Shown: piece after piece, positions 18,428 to 27,687 of the stretch | Layout: every line of letters starts with the position of its first letter | Numbering within the stretch: position 1 is the stretch's first letter | NCBI RefSeq assembly: GCF_000355695.1 | Contig: NC_020891.1 | Coordinates: forward strand, 2,356,001-2,420,000 | DNA from: Clavibacter nebraskensis NCPPB 2581 | GTDB lineage: Bacteria > Actinomycetota > Actinomycetes > Actinomycetales > Microbacteriaceae | Direction: 5' to 3' | DNA: 64,000 nucleotides | Notes under the pieces: model-generated | Databases searched by the model: none | The model's input: only the letters and a program-made list of their open reading frames with translations | What the model was told of the DNA's origin: nothing | Position numbers and translations under genes: made by a program

Positions 18428-21400
18428 TCAGGACTTCGGCGCGGACTCCTTCGCGGCCGGCGCCGGCTCCACCACAAAGACGGCGTCGAGCAGCTGCCGC
18501 ACCCAGTCGACCAGCTCGGCGTCGGGCAGCGGCTCGCCGTCGCGCTTGGGCAGCGGCACCGTGACCGCGTTGGTCTGCGCGAACAGCCGGCTGCCCGGGT
18601 ACATGCGCTGCAGGCGCACCTGCTTGCTGTCCGCGAGGTCGGCCGGCGCGATGCGCAGGTTCGGCCCCATCGCGACGACCTCGCTGAGCCCGGCCCGCTG
18701 CGCGACGCGACGCAGGCGCGAGACCCGCACCAGGTTGTCGACCTCCACGGGCGGCTCGCCGTAGCGGTCCGCCAGCTCCTCGATGACCCGGTCGATCTGG
18801 TCGTCCGTCGCCGTGGGCGAGGCCGCGGTGGAGAGCTTCTGGTACGCCTCGAGGCGCAGCCGCTCGCTGTCGACGTACTCCTCGGGGATGTGCGCGTCGA
18901 CCGGCAGCTCGAGCCGCAGCTCGGTCTGGCCCTCCGCGACGTCGCCGCGGAAGGTCGAGACGGCCTCGCCGATCATGCGCAGGTACAGGTCGAAGCCCAC
19001 GCCCTGGATGTGGCCGGACTGCTCGCCGCCCAGCAGGTTGCCCGCGCCGCGGATCTCGAGGTCCTTGAGCGCGACCTGCATGCCGGATCCCAGCTCGTTG
19101 TTCGCCGCGATGGTGGACAGGCGGTCGTGCGCCGTCTCAGACAGCGGCTTGTCGGCGTCGTAGAGGAAGTACGCGTACGCGCGCTCCCGCCCGCGGCCGA
19201 CGCGCCCGCGCAGCTGGTGCAGCTGGCTGAGGCCGTACTTGTCGGCCCGGTCGATGATGAGCGTGTTCGCGTTGGCGATGTCGAGGCCGGTCTCGATGAT
19301 GGTGGTCGACACGAGCACGTCGAACTTCCGCTCCCAGAAGTCGACGATGACCTGCTCGAGCATCGACTCGCTCATCTTGCCGTGGGCCACCGCGACGCGC
19401 GCCTCGGGCACCAGCTCGGCCAGCTCCGACGCGACCCGATTGATGCTCGACACGCGGTTGTGCACGAAGAACACCTGGCCCTCGCGCAGCAGCTCGCGGC
19501 GGATGGCGGCGGCGATCTGCTTCTCGCTGTTCGGGCCCACGAAGGTGAGGATCGGGTGCCGGTCCTCCGGCGGCGTCGCGAGCGTCGACATCTCGCGGAT
19601 GCCGGTGACCGCCATCTCGAGCGTGCGCGGGATCGGCGTGGCCGACATCGCGAGGATGTCGACGTTGGCCTTGAGCTTCTTCAGCGCGTCCTTGTGCTCG
19701 ACGCCGAAGCGCTGCTCCTCGTCGATGATGACGAGGCCGACGTCCTTGAACGCGATTCTGCCAGTGAGGAGGCGGTGGGTGCCGATGACGACGTCGACCG
19801 AGCCGTCCTCGAGGCCCTTGATGGTCTCGCGCGACTCCTTGTCGGTCTGGAACCGGCTGAGCTGGCGCAGGTGCACGGGGAACCCGGCGAAGCGCTCGGA
19901 GAAGGTCTCGAAGTGCTGCTTCACGAGCAGCGTCGTCGGCACGAGCATCACGACCTGCTTGCCGTCCTGCACGGCCTTGAACGCGGCGCGCACGGCGATC
20001 TCGGTCTTGCCGAAGCCGACGTCGCCCGAGACGAGGCGGTCCATGGGGATGGGGCTCTCCATGTCGCGCTTGACCTCGTCGATGACGGTGAGCTGGTCGG
20101 GCGTCTCCATGAAGGGGAACGCCTCCTCGAGCTCGCGCTGCCACGGGGTGTCCGGCGGGAAGGAGTGCCCGCGCGACGCCATGCGCGCGGAGTAGAGCTT
20201 CACGAGCTCGACCGCGATGTCGCGCACGGCCCGGCGGGCCTTGCCCTTCGCGGCGGCCCAGTCGCTGCCGCCCATCTTGCTGAGGGCGGGCTCCTCCCCG
20301 CCGACGTAGCGGCTGAGGAGGTCGAGCTGGTCGGTGGGCACGAAGAGCTTGTCGCCCGGGTAGCCGCGCTTCGAGGGCGCGTACTCGATGACGAGGTACT
20401 CGCGCCGGGTCTTCACCGCGTTGCGGCCGCCCGAGGAGACCTCGCGCTGCGTCAGCTCCACGAAGCGGCCGATGCCGTGCGTGGTGTGCACGACGTGGTC
20501 GCCGGGCTTGAGCTGCAGCGGATCCACCACGTTCTTGCGCCGGGTGGCGAGCTTCTTGACCTGGCGGCTGTCGTAGCCGGCGGCCCGGCCGTAGAACTCG
20601 CTCTCGGTGAGGAGCGCGAGCTTGACCTCGGGCATCTCGAAGCCCGCGTCGATGGCCGAGCGGAGGAGGTAGGCGATGCCGGGCTCGGGCTCGGCGGGGA
20701 ACTCCTCGACCACGCGCGCCGGGACGCCCGCCTCGCGGAGCACCGTGTCCGCGCGCTCGACGAGGCCGGATCCCTGGGCGACGACGCCCACGCTCCACCC
20801 GGCCGCGAGGCGCTCGCGCGCGTGCTCGATGGCGCCGTCGGCGTTGCCCGCGAAGCTCGGCACGGGATCCGCCTGGATGCGCACGGTCATGACCTCGTCG
20901 ATCCCGAGGTCCTCCGGCAGCACGTCATTGGCCTGGAAGCCCGAGAGGGTCCACCAGCGGCGCGGGCCGCGGGCGTCCCGAAGGCGGCCGAGCGAGAGGA
21001 AGTCGCCGGACGCGAGGTCGATGGGCGCCTGCGCGCCCGCCGTGGCGGCGTTCCACGCGGCGTCGAGGAACTCGCGGTTCGTGTCGGCGAGGCTCTGCGC
21101 ACGGGTGGACACGCGCTCGGGCGAGACGACGGCGATGGCCGCGTCCACCGGCAGGTAGTGCGTGACGGGGACGAGCTTGTCGACGAGCGCGGGCGCCAGC
21201 GACTCCATGCCCTCCACCGGGATGCCCTCGGCGATCTTCGCGAGCATCTGCTGCAGGTTCGGGAACTCGTGCTGCATCTCGCGGGCGCGCTGGCGCACGG
21301 GCGCGCTCAGCAGCAGCTCGCGGCTCGGCGGCAGCTCCACCGAGGTGATCTCCTCCTCGAGCGAGCGCTGGTCGGCGACCGCGAACGGCCGCATCTGGTC

Positions 21401-22060
21401 GACCTCGTCGCCGAAGAACTCGATGCGCACGGGGTGGTCGGAGACGGGCGGGAAGACGTCGAGGATGCCGCCGCGCACCGCGAACTCGCCGCGTCGTGTG
21501 ACCATGTCGACGCGCGAGTACGCGAGGTCGACCAGGCGCACGGCGAGCTCGGAGAGGTCGTGCCCGCGGCTGCCGGTGGCGAGCTGCACGGGCGCGAGCT
21601 CAGTGAGGTTGTCGGCGACGGGCTGCAGGGCCGCGCGCACCGAGGCGACGATCACGAGCGGGCGCACCTGGTCGGCCGGCACCTCGCGGGCCCCCTGGCC
21701 GAGCGCGGCGTGCCACTGCTCCATGCGGCGGAGCGCGTGGATCCGCTTGCCGACGATCTCCGCGCTCGGGCTGAGCCGCTCGTGCGGCAGCGTCTCCCAC
21801 GCGGGGAACTCGAGGATCTCGGCGTCCGGCAGCACGGCAGCGAGACTGCGGCGCATGCCCTCGGACTCGCGACCGGTGGCGGTGACGACGAAGAGGCACC
21901 CCGGGATGCCGCGCTGGATGCGCTGGCGCAGGAGCCCCGCGAGCAACGGCCCCTGGAGCCCCTCGGTGAGGGAGAAGTCGGCGTCGCGGGAGGCCGATGC
22001 GAGGGCGTCGTCGAACGTGGAGGCGCGCGAGAGCGCCGGGATCAAGCCCTGGAGGATCAC
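18428..22060 (-). CDS. mfd: Transcription-repair coupling factor
   Basis: A 1210-aa ATP-dependent translocase that removes stalled RNA polymerase and recruits UvrA. Order visible: UvrB-homology N-terminal region (GIPGCLFVVTATGRESEG, WETLPHERLSP), RNA polymerase-interacting CarD-like domain (LKPGDHVVHTTHGIGRFVEL), helicase domain with Walker A GDVGFGKTEIA and Walker B DEEQRFG, second RecA domain (RVGRGRERAYAY) and C-terminal TRCF domain. I chose the GTG at 22060 (VILQGLIPAL); a longer frame to an ATG at 22129 has a Gly/Pro/Asp-rich start that looks untranslated. No strong ribosome-binding site is seen. Confidence 0.95.
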   Translation of the reverse strand: MILQGLIPALSRASTFDDALASASRDADFSLTEGLQGPLLAGLLRQRIQRGIPGCLFVVTATGRESEGMRRSLAAVLPDAEILEFPAWETLPHERLSPSAEIVGKRIHALRRMEQWHAALGQGAREVPADQVRPLVIVASVRAALQPVADNLTELAPVQLATGSRGHDLSELAVRLVDLAYSRVDMVTRRGEFAVRGGILDVFPPVSDHPVRIEFFGDEVDQMRPFAVADQRSLEEEITSVELPPSRELLLSAPVRQRAREMQHEFPNLQQMLAKIAEGIPVEGMESLAPALVDKLVPVTHYLPVDAAIAVVSPERVSTRAQSLADTNREFLDAAWNAATAGAQAPIDLASGDFLSLGRLRDARGPRRWWTLSGFQANDVLPEDLGIDEVMTVRIQADPVPSFAGNADGAIEHARERLAAGWSVGVVAQGSGLVERADTVLREAGVPARVVEEFPAEPEPGIAYLLRSAIDAGFEMPEVKLALLTESEFYGRAAGYDSRQVKKLATRRKNVVDPLQLKPGDHVVHTTHGIGRFVELTQREVSSGGRNAVKTRREYLVIEYAPSKRGYPGDKLFVPTDQLDLLSRYVGGEEPALSKMGGSDWAAAKGKARRAVRDIAVELVKLYSARMASRGHSFPPDTPWQRELEEAFPFMETPDQLTVIDEVKRDMESPIPMDRLVSGDVGFGKTEIAVRAAFKAVQDGKQVVMLVPTTLLVKQHFETFSERFAGFPVHLRQLSRFQTDKESRETIKGLEDGSVDVVIGTHRLLTGRIAFKDVGLVIIDEEQRFGVEHKDALKKLKANVDILAMSATPIPRTLEMAVTGIREMSTLATPPEDRHPILTFVGPNSEKQIAAAIRRELLREGQVFFVHNRVSSINRVASELAELVPEARVAVAHGKMSESMLEQVIVDFWERKFDVLVSTTIIETGLDIANANTLIIDRADKYGLSQLHQLRGRVGRGRERAYAYFLYDADKPLSETAHDRLSTIAANNELGSGMQVALKDLEIRGAGNLLGGEQSGHIQGVGFDLYLRMIGEAVSTFRGDVAEGQTELRLELPVDAHIPEEYVDSERLRLEAYQKLSTAASPTATDDQIDRVIEELADRYGEPPVEVDNLVRVSRLRRVAQRAGLSEVVAMGPNLRIAPADLADSKQVRLQRMYPGSRLFAQTNAVTVPLPKRDGEPLPDAELVDWVRQLLDAVFVVEPAPAAKESAPKS

Positions 22061-22148
22061 CAGATGATCGTACGCGCCGCCACCGACGCGCTCGCCGTCG
22101 TCCGCCGTGGGCGGACGCGCGGGCCGCACGCCGGACCCGCCCCGCGGT

Positions 22149-22736
22149 TCAGGACGCGGCGGTGTGGAAGCGCAGCTGCGCGGCGATGAGGCCGTCGGAG
22201 GCGATCATCTCCACGGCGTCGGCCGCGTCCTCCAGCACGTTGGGCAGCACCTGCCGCTCGGTGGAGGAGAAGGGCTTGAGCACGAAGTCGGCCGCGTCCT
22301 GACGGCCGGGCGGGCGGCCGATGCCGATGCGCACGCGCGTGAAGTCGCCCGTGCCCGCGGAGGAGATGATATCGCGGATCCCGTTGTGCCCGCCGTGCCC
22401 GCCGCCCTGCTTGAGCTTCATGGAGTCGAACGGGATGTCGAGCTCGTCGTGCGCGACCACGAGCTGCGCGGGCTCGAGCGAGAAGTACTTGAGGAGGTTC
22501 GCGACCGGGCCGCCGGACAGGTTCATGAACGAGCTCGGCTTCGCGAGGATGAGCTTCGGCCCGCCGGGGACCGCCCGCCCCTCCGCGACCTGCGCGTTGG
22601 CGCGGTGCGACCGGAAGGTGGCGCGCATCCGGTCGGCGAGCACGTCGAGCGCCATCTGGCCGACGTTGTGCCGCGTGCCCGCGTACTGCGGGCCGGGGTT
22701 GCCGAGGCCGACCACGAGCAGGGTCCGGTCGTCCAC
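22149..22736 (-). CDS. pth: Peptidyl-tRNA hydrolase
   Basis: A 195-aa enzyme recycling peptidyl-tRNA by cleaving the ester bond. The N-terminus has VVGLGNPGPQYAGTRHNVG with the catalytic His of the family, then KPSSFMNLSGG and VVAHDELDIPFDSMKLKQGG with the conserved Asp, and GGHGGHNGIRDI. GTG start. It lies between rplY upstream and mfd downstream, a common actinobacterial order. Confidence 0.95.
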   Translation of the reverse strand: MDDRTLLVVGLGNPGPQYAGTRHNVGQMALDVLADRMRATFRSHRANAQVAEGRAVPGGPKLILAKPSSFMNLSGGPVANLLKYFSLEPAQLVVAHDELDIPFDSMKLKQGGGHGGHNGIRDIISSAGTGDFTRVRIGIGRPPGRQDAADFVLKPFSSTERQVLPNVLEDAADAVEMIASDGLIAAQLRFHTAAS

Positions 22737-22779
22737 GTGCGCTCTCCTCGGTAGGTCGATCGCATCCGGGACGGATGCG

Positions 22780-22831
22780 CGGAGCCCGCCGGCCGCGGCC
22801 GGTGATCCCGGACGGCGGCCGACGGGCTCCG
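22780..22831 (-). terminator. Long hairpin between rplY and pth
   Basis: Outer 9-bp stem (22780-22788 with 22823-22831), then one mismatch and a further 7-bp stem (22790-22796 with 22815-22821). It lies about 55 nt downstream of the rplY stop and probably terminates or attenuates it. Confidence 0.65.
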
Positions 22832-22886
22832 TGGTGCTGGTCGTGCTGTGGTGCTGGTCGTGCGTGCGGCCGGGGCCGCGGGGATG

Positions 22887-23531
22887 CTACTTGTCGTCGC
22901 CCGACTGGTCGCCGGTGGCGCCCTCGTCGGTGACCGCGACGTCCGCGTCGCCCTCGGCCACGACGTCCTCGTCGACCGCGTCGGTCGTGAGGTCGAGCTG
23001 GGGCACGGAGATCGCGACCACGAGGGTCTCGGGGTCGGTGACGAGGTTGGCGCCGGCGGGGAGGTCGACCTGGCCGGCCGTGACCTGGGTGCCCTCCTCG
23101 AAGCCCTCGATGGAGACGGTGAAGCGCTCCGGGATGTGGGTGGCCTCGACGTCGACGGTGATGGACGTGTTCTCGAGGTTGTGGATCGTACCGGGGTAGG
23201 ACTCGCCCTCGACGTGGATCGGGACCTCGACCTCGACGCGCTCGCCCTGGCGGACGACGATGAGGTCGACGTGCTCGATGATCTGGCGCACGGGGTCCTT
23301 CTGGACGTCCTTCACGAGCACCAGCTGGGGCGTGCCCGCGATGTCGAGCGTGATGATCTGGTTGGCCTTGCGGATGATGAGCATGAGCTCGTGGCCCGGC
23401 AGCGTGACGTGCTGCGGGTCGGTGCCGTGGCCGTAGATGACCGCGGGGATCTTGCCGATCGCGCGGATCTTGCGGGCCGCGCCCTTGCCGAACTGCGTGC
23501 GCAGCTCCGCGGTGAGGTTGTTGTCAACCAT
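22887..23531 (-). CDS. rplY: 50S ribosomal protein L25/general stress protein Ctc
   Basis: A 214-aa long form of L25 (Ctc family) that binds 5S rRNA. The N-terminal L25 domain (ELRTQFGKGAARKIRAIGKIPAVIYGHG) is followed by the TL5/CTC beta domain (VEVEVPIHVEGESYPG, VEATHIPERFTVSIEG). The last 35 residues are strongly acidic (Asp/Glu/Gly/Ala), as in other actinobacterial homologues. I chose the ATG giving MVDNNLTAELRTQFG, the usual family start; about 170 nt upstream are non-coding. Confidence 0.95.
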   Translation of the reverse strand: MVDNNLTAELRTQFGKGAARKIRAIGKIPAVIYGHGTDPQHVTLPGHELMLIIRKANQIITLDIAGTPQLVLVKDVQKDPVRQIIEHVDLIVVRQGERVEVEVPIHVEGESYPGTIHNLENTSITVDVEATHIPERFTVSIEGFEEGTQVTAGQVDLPAGANLVTDPETLVVAISVPQLDLTTDAVDEDVVAEGDADVAVTDEGATGDQSGDDK

Positions 23532-23700
23532 GGTGTCGCTCCAATTGCGGCCCGTGAGGGCTCGCGTCGTGTGCCTGTGTCTGCTCGAACGCTTGCGCGT
23601 GAGGAATGAGGTGCGAGCCCCGTCCACCGCGTCGATAACGGACCGCCGCCGCGCTCGCGCGCGGCCCCTGCGATCCCTCGCCGAAGTTCAACCCCCGATC

Positions 23701-25626
23701 CTACCGGACGGAGGGCTCCCCGGTCGACGCGTCCCCGGCGGCCGCGGGCGACGGGGATCCCGGCGCGGGCGGCGTGGACTGCCCGACCCGCAGCCGCAGG
23801 CCGTCGTGGACGCCGTCGACGACGTCCTCGAACGCGACCGGCGTGCCGAGCGTGGCCGACACATAGACGCTCACGACGGTCGCGAGCGACAGGAACGCGT
23901 CGTCGACCGTGACCCCGGCCGGGCGACCGGTACGCAGCGCGTCGGCGATGTCGTTGTACTGGCGGTAGTGGCCCTCCAGGTACGTGTTGTCGAGGCGCGG
24001 CGAGCGCGGCAGGTCGGCGGCGTGGATCTCCAGCTCGGCGTCGTTGCGCACGTCCGCCTGCGCGGGCACGCCCGACTCGGGCGCGGCGTGGAAGTAGGTG
24101 AGGGATCCCGCCTCGATGACGGCGGATCCGCGCGTGCCCTGCACCTGCACGCGGGTGTCGAGGCCCGGGTAGCCGGCGGTGGTCGCCTGCAGCGTCGCGA
24201 GGGCGCCGGAGGCGAACCTGATCACGGCGACCGCGACGTCCTCGACCTCGATGCCGTCGTGCGCGAGCAGCGCGGTCTGCGCGTAGACCTCGACCGGCCG
24301 GCCGAGGTAGGAGACGAGCAGGTCGAGCGTGTGGACGCCCTGGTTCATCAGGGCGCCGCCGCCGTCGAGGTCCCACGTGCCGCGCCAGTGGCCGGAGTCG
24401 TAGAAGCCCTGGCTGCGCCACCACGGCGCGCTGGCGACCGCGGTGGTGAGGCGGCCGAGGCGACCGGAGCGCACAGCGCGGTCGACGATCACGCTCGACG
24501 GGTTGAAGCGGTGCTGGCTGATGACGGTCGAGAGGATCCCGCGCCCGGCGGCCTCGCGCGCGAGCTCGGCGATGCGGCGGCCGCGCGCCAGGTCGACGTC
24601 GAGCGGCTTCTCGATGACCACGTGGAGGCCGGCGGCGAGCGCCTCCTCGGCGAGGCCGATGTGCAGGCCGCTGGGGGTGCAGATGACGACGAGCTCGGCG
24701 GCGTCCGCGCGGATCATGTCGCCGAGGTGCGCGAAGACGCGCGGGCGGTCGGCGCGCAGCTCCTCGACCACCACGTCGGCGAGCTCGTCGGCCGTGGCGG
24801 CCGAGACGTCCACGAGCGCGGCGACGCGGAACTCGGGGTGCTCGGCGAGGACGCGCGCGTGGTGCGTGCCGATGACGCCGCAGCCGACGATCGCGACGCG
24901 GATGGGCTCGTGGATGGCGGCCGCGGGCGCCCCCTCCGCGCCGGCGGCCGGGGCCGCGTCGGCGCGGTGCACGTCCGCACGGGGCGCATCGGCGTCAGAC
25001 CGCGCCTCGCGGACGACCGCGGGGACGTCCGCCTCGGGCACCGCGGCGGCGGGCTCGGTCGAGGTGGCGGGCGCGTCGTCGACCCGGCCCGGAGACGCCG
25101 TGCGCCCGCCCGGCAGCAGCTCGCGGACGGCCGCGTCGGCGAGCGCGACGGGATCGTCGGTGATGTCGAGCGTGATGCCCTGCTCGTCGTCGCCGAGCGG
25201 CTCGAGCGTGCGCAGCTGCGACGCGAGGAGGCTCGACGGCATGAAGTGGCCCTCGCGGGAGCCGAGGCGCTCGGCGAGCAGCTCGTGGTCGCCGGCCAGG
25301 TGCACGAAGACGGCGTCGGGCGCGGCGGCGCGGAGGGCGTCGCGGTAGGAGCGCTTGAGCGCGCTGCACGCGACGACGGGCCCGCCCTCAGGGCGGCCGG
25401 CGAGTTCCCGGCCCACCCGCTCGAGCCAGGGGCGGCGGTCGTCGTCGTCGAGCGCGTGGCCCGCGGCCATCTTGCGGCGGTTGGCCTCGGGGTGCAGGTC
25501 GTCGCCGTCGATGAAGGGGACGCCTGCGTCCTGGGCGAGGATCTCGCCCACCGTCGACTTGCCGGATCCGGAGACCCCCATCACGATCACGGGCGGGAAC
25601 GGGCGGACGGCGTCGATGCGGATCAC
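23701..25626 (-). CDS. Gluconokinase fused to a Gfo/Idh/MocA-family oxidoreductase
   Basis: A single 641-aa reading frame. Residues 1-172 are a complete gluconokinase (GntK type): Walker A GVSGSGKST (17-25), DGDDLHPEANRRKMAAGHALDDDDR and CSALKRSYRD. Residues about 173-238 are an Ala/Pro/Asp-rich linker. Residues about 241-600 are a Gfo/Idh/MocA dehydrogenase: Rossmann IVGCGVIGTHHA (247-258), EKP (339-341) and a GGGALMNQGVHTLDLL catalytic-region segment with the conserved His. The kinase makes 6-phosphogluconate, the substrate of the divergent gnd product 139 bp away. The oxidoreductase may feed gluconate or a related sugar acid to the kinase; its substrate cannot be told from sequence. Nothing suggests a frameshift at the junction. 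Confidence 0.85.
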   Translation of the reverse strand: MIRIDAVRPFPPVIVMGVSGSGKSTVGEILAQDAGVPFIDGDDLHPEANRRKMAAGHALDDDDRRPWLERVGRELAGRPEGGPVVACSALKRSYRDALRAAAPDAVFVHLAGDHELLAERLGSREGHFMPSSLLASQLRTLEPLGDDEQGITLDITDDPVALADAAVRELLPGGRTASPGRVDDAPATSTEPAAAVPEADVPAVVREARSDADAPRADVHRADAAPAAGAEGAPAAAIHEPIRVAIVGCGVIGTHHARVLAEHPEFRVAALVDVSAATADELADVVVEELRADRPRVFAHLGDMIRADAAELVVICTPSGLHIGLAEEALAAGLHVVIEKPLDVDLARGRRIAELAREAAGRGILSTVISQHRFNPSSVIVDRAVRSGRLGRLTTAVASAPWWRSQGFYDSGHWRGTWDLDGGGALMNQGVHTLDLLVSYLGRPVEVYAQTALLAHDGIEVEDVAVAVIRFASGALATLQATTAGYPGLDTRVQVQGTRGSAVIEAGSLTYFHAAPESGVPAQADVRNDAELEIHAADLPRSPRLDNTYLEGHYRQYNDIADALRTGRPAGVTVDDAFLSLATVVSVYVSATLGTPVAFEDVVDGVHDGLRLRVGQSTPPAPGSPSPAAAGDASTGEPSVR

Positions 25627-25708
25627 TCCCTGCGGTTCGGTGAGGAACTCGTGCGGCGCTCCGTGTGGGTGCGCTCGTCCATCCTACGAGACGCTCCCCG
25701 CCGCCCCG

Positions 25709-25736
25709 CTGACGGTCGGGAGCCCGGGCGTAGCCT
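25709..25736 (+). promoter_or_regulatory. Candidate promoter of gnd
   Basis: CTGACG (25709-25714), a 16-bp spacer and TAGCCT (25731-25736) resemble -35 and -10 boxes. A leader of roughly 25 nt follows, with AAGGAGG ahead of the gnd ATG. Confidence 0.45.
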
Positions 25737-25765
25737 GATGGCGACTGTCGACAAGGAGGCATCAG

Positions 25766-27220
25766 ATGTCAGATGACCAGCAGGCCACGGCGAACATCGG
25801 GGTGGTGGGGCTCGCGGTGATGGGGTCGAACCTCGCCCGCAATCTCGCCAGCCGCGAGGGCAACACGGTCGCGGTGTACAACCGCACGACCCAGAAGACC
25901 ACCGACCTCGTCGAGGAGCACCCCGAGGCGGGCTTCGTCGCCGCCACCACGATCGAGGAGTTCGCCGCCTCGCTGCAGCGTCCCCGCACCGCGATCATCA
26001 TGGTCAAGGCCGGGCGCGGCACGGACGCCGTCATCGAGCAGCTGACCGAGGCGTTCGAGGAGGGCGACATCATCGTCGACGGCGGCAACGCGCTGTTCAC
26101 CGACACGATCCGCCGCGAGAAGGAGGTCCGCGCGAAGGGCCTCCACTTCGTCGGCGCCGGCATCTCCGGCGGCGAGGAGGGCGCGCTCAAGGGCCCGAGC
26201 ATCATGCCCGGCGGCACCGCGGAGGCGTACGAGACGCTCGGCCCCATCCTCGAGTCGATCGCCGCGGTCGCGGAGGGCAAGCCCTGCGTGACCCACATCG
26301 GCACAGACGGCGCCGGCCACTTCGTAAAGATGATCCACAACGGCATCGAGTACGCCGACATGCAGCTCATCGCCGAGTCGTTCGACCTGCTGCGCCGCGT
26401 CGGCGGCCACGAGCCGGACGCCATCGCGGACGTGTTCGAGGAGTGGAACGGGGGCGACCTCGAGTCGTACCTCATCGCGATCACGGCCGAGGTGCTCCGC
26501 CAGACGGACGCCGCCACGGGCAAGCCGCTCGTCGACGTCATCGTCGACCAGGCCGGGTCCAAGGGCACGGGTGTCTGGACCGTCCAGAACTCGGTGGGCC
26601 TCGGCGTGCCGGTGGGCGGGATCGCGGAGGCCGTGTTCGCGCGCGCCGTGTCCTCGAAGCCCGAGCAGCGGAAGGCCGTGCAGGCCACCATCACGAGCCG
26701 GCCGGAGATCCAGCCCGGCGGCGACACCTTCGAGGACGACGTGCGCGCCGCGCTCTACGCGAGCAAGGTCGTCGCGTACGCGCAGGGCTTCGACGCGATC
26801 ATCGCCGGCGCGAAGGAGTACGGCTGGCACATCGACAAGGGCAAGGTCGCGGAGATCTGGCGCGGCGGCTGCATCATCCGCGCCCAGTTCCTCAACCGCA
26901 TCGTCGGGGCGTACGAGAAGGACTCCGGCCTCGCGACGCTCCTCGAGGACCCGTACTTCGCCAAGGCCGTCGCCGACGGCGAGCAGGCCTGGCGCCGGGT
27001 CGTCTCAGTCGCCGCGCTGTCGGGGATCCCGGTGCCCGGCTTCGCGTCGGCGCTGAGCTACTACGACTCGCTCGCCTCCGAGCGCCTGCCCGCCGCCCTC
27101 GTGCAGGGCCAGCGCGACTTCTTCGGCGCGCACACGTATCACCGCACCGACAAGGAGGGCACCTTCCACACGCTGTGGTCCGGCGACCGCTCCGAGGTAG
27201 AGGCGGAGGACACGCACTAG
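25766..27220 (+). CDS. gnd: 6-phosphogluconate dehydrogenase, decarboxylating
   Basis: A 484-aa pentose phosphate pathway enzyme making ribulose 5-phosphate, CO2 and NADPH. The Rossmann start (VVGLAVMGSNLARNLAS), the substrate loop GAGISGGEEGALKGPSIMPGG (cited here only in part: SGGEEGALKGPS), KMIHNGIEYADMQ with the catalytic Lys, and the C-terminal ALSYYDSLASERLPAALVQ and QRDFFGAHTYHR segments are all present. Full family length. Strong AAGGAGG ribosome-binding site. Divergent from the gluconokinase fusion; a 15-bp hairpin follows. Confidence 0.96.
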   Translation: MSDDQQATANIGVVGLAVMGSNLARNLASREGNTVAVYNRTTQKTTDLVEEHPEAGFVAATTIEEFAASLQRPRTAIIMVKAGRGTDAVIEQLTEAFEEGDIIVDGGNALFTDTIRREKEVRAKGLHFVGAGISGGEEGALKGPSIMPGGTAEAYETLGPILESIAAVAEGKPCVTHIGTDGAGHFVKMIHNGIEYADMQLIAESFDLLRRVGGHEPDAIADVFEEWNGGDLESYLIAITAEVLRQTDAATGKPLVDVIVDQAGSKGTGVWTVQNSVGLGVPVGGIAEAVFARAVSSKPEQRKAVQATITSRPEIQPGGDTFEDDVRAALYASKVVAYAQGFDAIIAGAKEYGWHIDKGKVAEIWRGGCIIRAQFLNRIVGAYEKDSGLATLLEDPYFAKAVADGEQAWRRVVSVAALSGIPVPGFASALSYYDSLASERLPAALVQGQRDFFGAHTYHRTDKEGTFHTLWSGDRSEVEAEDTH

Positions 27221-27240
27221 CCCGTCCGCTGACCGTCGCC

Positions 27241-27275
27241 GACGCCCCGCCGCCCCTCGCGGGCGGCGGGGCGTC
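27241..27275 (+). terminator. Terminator hairpin after gnd
   Basis: A perfect 15-bp stem (27241-27255 with 27261-27275) with a 5-nt CTCGC loop lies 21 nt after the gnd stop. Confidence 0.8.
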
Positions 27276-27291
27276 TGTCACACTGGGGCGG

Positions 27292-27666
27292 ATGGACGAG
27301 GACGAGCACCCCGAGCTCGCGGGCTACGAGCCGCACCGCCCGCGGAGCCTGCGCAGCAAGCGCACGCTGCTCGTGATGCGGGTCGTGGTCGTGGTCGGGA
27401 TCGTGAGCCTGCTGCTCCCCGGCGTCGTCACCATGGTGCGCGTGGGCGCGAGCACGGCCGACATGGCGTGCGCCGACTTCGTGGCGTACGAGCGGCCCGA
27501 CTCCCCCTCCTACGAGGTGCGGTTCCAGCTGTTCGGCCCCGGCGTCGTGGGCTACGAGTGCTACACGAAGTACGCGTTCGGCGGCGACGAGCACATCACG
27601 TCGCTCGGGCTCATCCCCTCGGGGCGGGTCGCGCGCGAGGTCGTCGAGCGGAACTCCCGGGACTGA
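27292..27666 (+). CDS. Small single-pass membrane protein of unknown function
   Basis: A 124-aa protein I do not recognise. A basic cytosolic N-terminus (HRPRSLRSKRT) precedes one transmembrane helix (about 30-50, LVMRVVVVVGIVSLLLPG). An external domain of about 70 residues follows, with two cysteines (MACADF and YECYTKY) that could form a disulfide. The ATG lies 7 nt after CACACT, a weak -10-like hexamer, and directly behind the gnd terminator, so it probably has its own leaderless transcript. It converges on prs with a 21-bp gap. Confidence 0.65.
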   Translation: MDEDEHPELAGYEPHRPRSLRSKRTLLVMRVVVVVGIVSLLLPGVVTMVRVGASTADMACADFVAYERPDSPSYEVRFQLFGPGVVGYECYTKYAFGGDEHITSLGLIPSGRVAREVVERNSRD

Positions 27667-27687
27667 TCCCGCGACCGGCGCTGGGGC

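Noticed and set aside
22060-22129. Longer mfd start at the ATG at 22129
   Set aside because: The extra 23 residues are Gly/Pro/Asp-rich and unlike the family N-terminus; the GTG at 22060 gives the usual beginning.
18890-22189. A 1099-codon plus-strand frame across mfd
   Set aside because: Composition is repetitive Arg/Asp/Glu/Val/Leu; mfd on the other strand has all family motifs. It is a shadow.
23648-23665. 7-bp GC hairpin downstream of the gluconokinase fusion gene as a terminator
   Set aside because: Short and made only of alternating GC; such hairpins are expected by chance in this DNA.
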